Translations under genes and position numbers: made by a program
Part shown: one piece after another, positions 5,014 through 6,114 of the stretch
Numbering within the stretch: the stretch's first letter is position 1
Layout of the letters: every line of letters begins with the position of its first letter
Notes under the pieces: model-generated
What the model was told of the DNA's origin: nothing
What the model saw: the letters and a program-made list of their open reading frames with translations, nothing else
Database searches by the model: none
NCBI GenBank assembly: GCA_959596495.1
Contig: CAUFXK010000097.1
Location: 1 to 6,114 of the forward strand
Direction: 5' to 3'
Length of the DNA stretch: 6,114 bases
Origin: an uncultured Collinsella sp.
Lineage (GTDB): Bacteria; Actinomycetota; Coriobacteriia; Coriobacteriales; Coriobacteriaceae

Positions 5014-5961
5014 TCACATAGCGAGGGCTGCGCGGATGGAGGGGACCTCCAGAGCCTCGCGGAGCCAGGGGGCCAGCTGCTCAGGGTGACCCTGCAGGTA
5101 GCCTTTGAGCTCGGACGGGGCCACGCGGCGCACTTCCGAGATCTCCTCTTGGTTGATATGCAGCTCGCCCGGCTCAACATGGACAAGGTAGACCTCGCAC
5201 CATTCGCACTCGCAGCGACCGTCGCCGTGGTCCTCGCGGTAGGTCACGTGACCGAGGTGCTTGAGCTGGTCGGATGCGCGCGTGATGCCGAGCTCTTCGT
5301 TGATGCGACGCGCCGTCGCGGCGGCAACGTCCTCCCCAGGGAGCGGATGCCCGGCGCAGCCGTCGGCCAGCACGCCGCCCCACAGGCGCTTGAGCGGGCT
5401 GCGGCGGCAGAGCAGCAGGCGCGCGTCTTCGCCCTGTCCCTCGACCAGAAGCGTCAGAAATGCCTGATGCAGGATGCCCTCACCGGCATGGGCCTCGATG
5501 CGATCGACGGGGCCGAGCGCCTCGCCGGTCGCGGCATCGACCGCCACGACCTCGGCACCAGCGCCGCCCTCATCCCAGCCGGCGCGCAGAATGCGGGCGG
5601 CAGCTTCCTCGAGCGCGGCGATGAGCTCCTTGGTGGTATCGAGCACGCGCTGCAGGTCATCCGTGCTCGCCTGCTCGACATGAAAACCTGTGCTTGCAAC
5701 TACCGGCACACTAAAGCGCGTGGCCAGCGCCGCCGCGATATCGTGCGCCGGGATCTCGTCTCGATGGCACGGAACGGCCAGGATGCTCACCGTCGCCGTA
5801 CGGCCGGGCTCGGGACGCGGAATGGCCTGTGCCGTGGCGCCCAGGTGCGCAAATTCCGGCGAGCAGGCGTAGACCGCCATGCCTCGCGGTGTCACCGTCA
5901 GCTGGGCCTCGAGCGCAAACTTGCCCTCGCCCACTGCAACCTTTGTCGTGTGCATACCCAT
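5014..5961 (-). CDS. Fusion protein: LpdD-like prenylated-flavin chaperone domain plus type 1 IPP isomerase-like Nudix domain
   Basis: 315 aa, cytosolic. Residues about 8-126 resemble the LpdD-like prenylated-FMN chaperone (PAC-like) domain: HLGATAQAIPRP (39-50), a Ser/Thr-rich strand ending LAVPCHRDE (61-69), and TGFHVEQASTDDLQRVL (91-107). LpdD-type proteins accompany UbiD decarboxylases. Residues about 137-315 align with E. coli Idi: H158 and H165 (metal histidines H25, H32), GHP (204-206, with H69), Y241 (Y104), E251-C-E253 (E114, E116) and W299 (W161). The position of catalytic C67 is A203; a Cys lies one residue earlier (C202). The Nudix box G204-x5-E210-x7-R218-R-I-N-E-E-L-G keeps the EE that Idi lacks but has R for the first Glu. 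ATG at 5961 has AGGAG five bases upstream; extension to 6102 would run through the promoter. Role inferred: prenyl-donor supply and cofactor handling for UbiX/UbiD. Idi/Nudix assignment is sure; the LpdD assignment is from recalled family pattern. Confidence 0.82.
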   Translation of the reverse strand: MGMHTTKVAVGEGKFALEAQLTVTPRGMAVYACSPEFAHLGATAQAIPRPEPGRTATVSILAVPCHRDEIPAHDIAAALATRFSVPVVASTGFHVEQASTDDLQRVLDTTKELIAALEEAAARILRAGWDEGGAGAEVVAVDAATGEALGPVDRIEAHAGEGILHQAFLTLLVEGQGEDARLLLCRRSPLKRLWGGVLADGCAGHPLPGEDVAAATARRINEELGITRASDQLKHLGHVTYREDHGDGRCECEWCEVYLVHVEPGELHINQEEISEVRRVAPSELKGYLQGHPEQLAPWLREALEVPSIRAALAM

Positions 5962-6003
5962 GGGATCTCCTGTCGCCCGCGATGTACCTGAGACCATCTT
6001 CGC

Positions 6004-6029
6004 CTGTATTGCGACTATACAGGCAAGCG
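6004..6029 (-). promoter_or_regulatory. Putative operator, copy B (upstream of the fusion gene)
   Basis: GCCTGTAT-TGCGACT-ATACAGGC (6002-6024) is a perfect 8-bp inverted repeat. Together with the adjoining CAAGCG it matches operator A at 22 of 26 positions, with the dyad centres in register (6013 and 4873). It lies 41 bp upstream of the start codon and overlaps the predicted -10. An alternative MerR-like reading is TTGCCT (6026-6021), a 19-bp spacer containing the dyad, then GAAGAT (6001-5996). Either way the dyad sits where a regulator would act. Confidence 0.55.
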
Positions 6030-6042
6030 CAGCCTGCGACAA
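6014..6042 (-). promoter_or_regulatory. Sigma-70-type promoter for the fusion gene
   Basis: On the minus strand TTGTCG (6042-6037) and TATAGT (6019-6014) are separated by exactly 17 bp. The -10 matches consensus at five of six positions, the -35 at four. Transcription would start near 6007, giving a leader of about 45 nt ending in CAGGAG before ATG 5961. The -10 lies inside the dyad of operator B. The -35 lies within a sequence resembling a dispersed REP element (6037-6064). Confidence 0.55.
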
Positions 6043-6064
6043 AGGGGGCAGGCACCTGACACAT
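6037..6064. repeat. Possible REP-type element
   Basis: The stretch CGACAAAGGGGGCAGGCACC followed by TGACACAT contains the short palindrome CAGG-CA-CCTG (6049-6058). It resembles REP-like repeats that recur in many bacterial genomes and are mobilised by REP-associated tyrosine transposases. This is recognition from memory. Only one copy is in the window, so repetitiveness cannot be shown here. The flank to 6114 holds one further small palindrome, GGGATTGAATCCC (6080-6092), and no gene start I can support. Confidence 0.3.
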
Positions 6065-6114
6065 TCTGTTAGAGTTGCAGGGATTGAATCCCGCTTATTC
6101 ATGCGACATTGGAG

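Noticed and set aside
4816..5991. Plus-strand open frame (391 codons) opposite the fusion gene
   Set aside because: It would run through a terminator, an operator and the palindromic repeat, and is antisense to a recognisable two-domain protein.
6002..6024. LexA (SOS) box
   Set aside because: LexA boxes need CTGT-N8-ACAG; both dyads here have 11 bases between CTGT and ACAG.
6071..6100. tRNA T-arm-like sequence around GGGATTGAATCCC
   Set aside because: No acceptor, D or anticodon arms can be formed with the flanks; just a 13-base palindrome near the window edge.
5962..6102. N-terminal extension of the fusion protein to ATG 6102
   Set aside because: It would pass through the -10, the operator dyad and the REP-like sequence, with no Shine-Dalgarno before 6102; ATG 5961 has one at good spacing.

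Overview
The window is high-GC DNA with five genes, all on the minus strand and each with a clear Shine-Dalgarno. Codon use and protein style suggest an anaerobic actinobacterium of class Coriobacteriia, most likely Collinsella or a close relative. That assignment is inference; nothing in the window is a taxonomic marker.

In transcription order (right to left): (1) 5961-5014, a two-domain protein with an N-terminal LpdD-like (prenylated-flavin chaperone) domain fused to a type 1 isopentenyl-diphosphate isomerase-like Nudix domain. (2) 4771-3314, a DASS/SLC13-type anion permease. (3) 3170-1683, a UbiD-family prenylated-FMN-dependent decarboxylase. (4) 1649-1071, a UbiX flavin prenyltransferase. 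(5) 990-121, a MerR-family activator with a GyrI-like effector domain. Together they look like a self-contained carboxylic-acid decarboxylation module. The permease would bring in an aromatic or unsaturated acid (or exchange it for product), UbiD would decarboxylate it, UbiX would make the cofactor from FMN and dimethylallyl (pyro)phosphate, the LpdD-like domain would handle the cofactor, and the Idi/Nudix domain could supply or process its C5 prenyl donor. The MerR protein is the obvious local regulator.

The non-coding sequence is informative. A 26-bp block with a CTGT-N11-ACAG dyad occurs upstream of both transcription units (4864-4889 and 6004-6029, 22/26 identical), which suggests one regulator controls both. 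A strong intrinsic terminator (4825-4855) separates the fusion gene from the permease gene. A 68-bp palindromic repeat lies just downstream of the fusion gene (4922-4989) and of merR (10-77), differing at three positions. Further hairpins precede ubiD (3193-3218) and lie between ubiX and merR (1010-1039).

The most interesting item is the fusion protein. Its Idi-like active site lacks cysteine at the catalytic position, with a Cys one residue earlier, and its Nudix box is part-way back to the hydrolase consensus. This suggests it may make or process the prenyl donor for UbiX rather than being an ordinary isomerase. No stretch over 300 bases lacks a gene; the longest gap is 4772-5013, described below.
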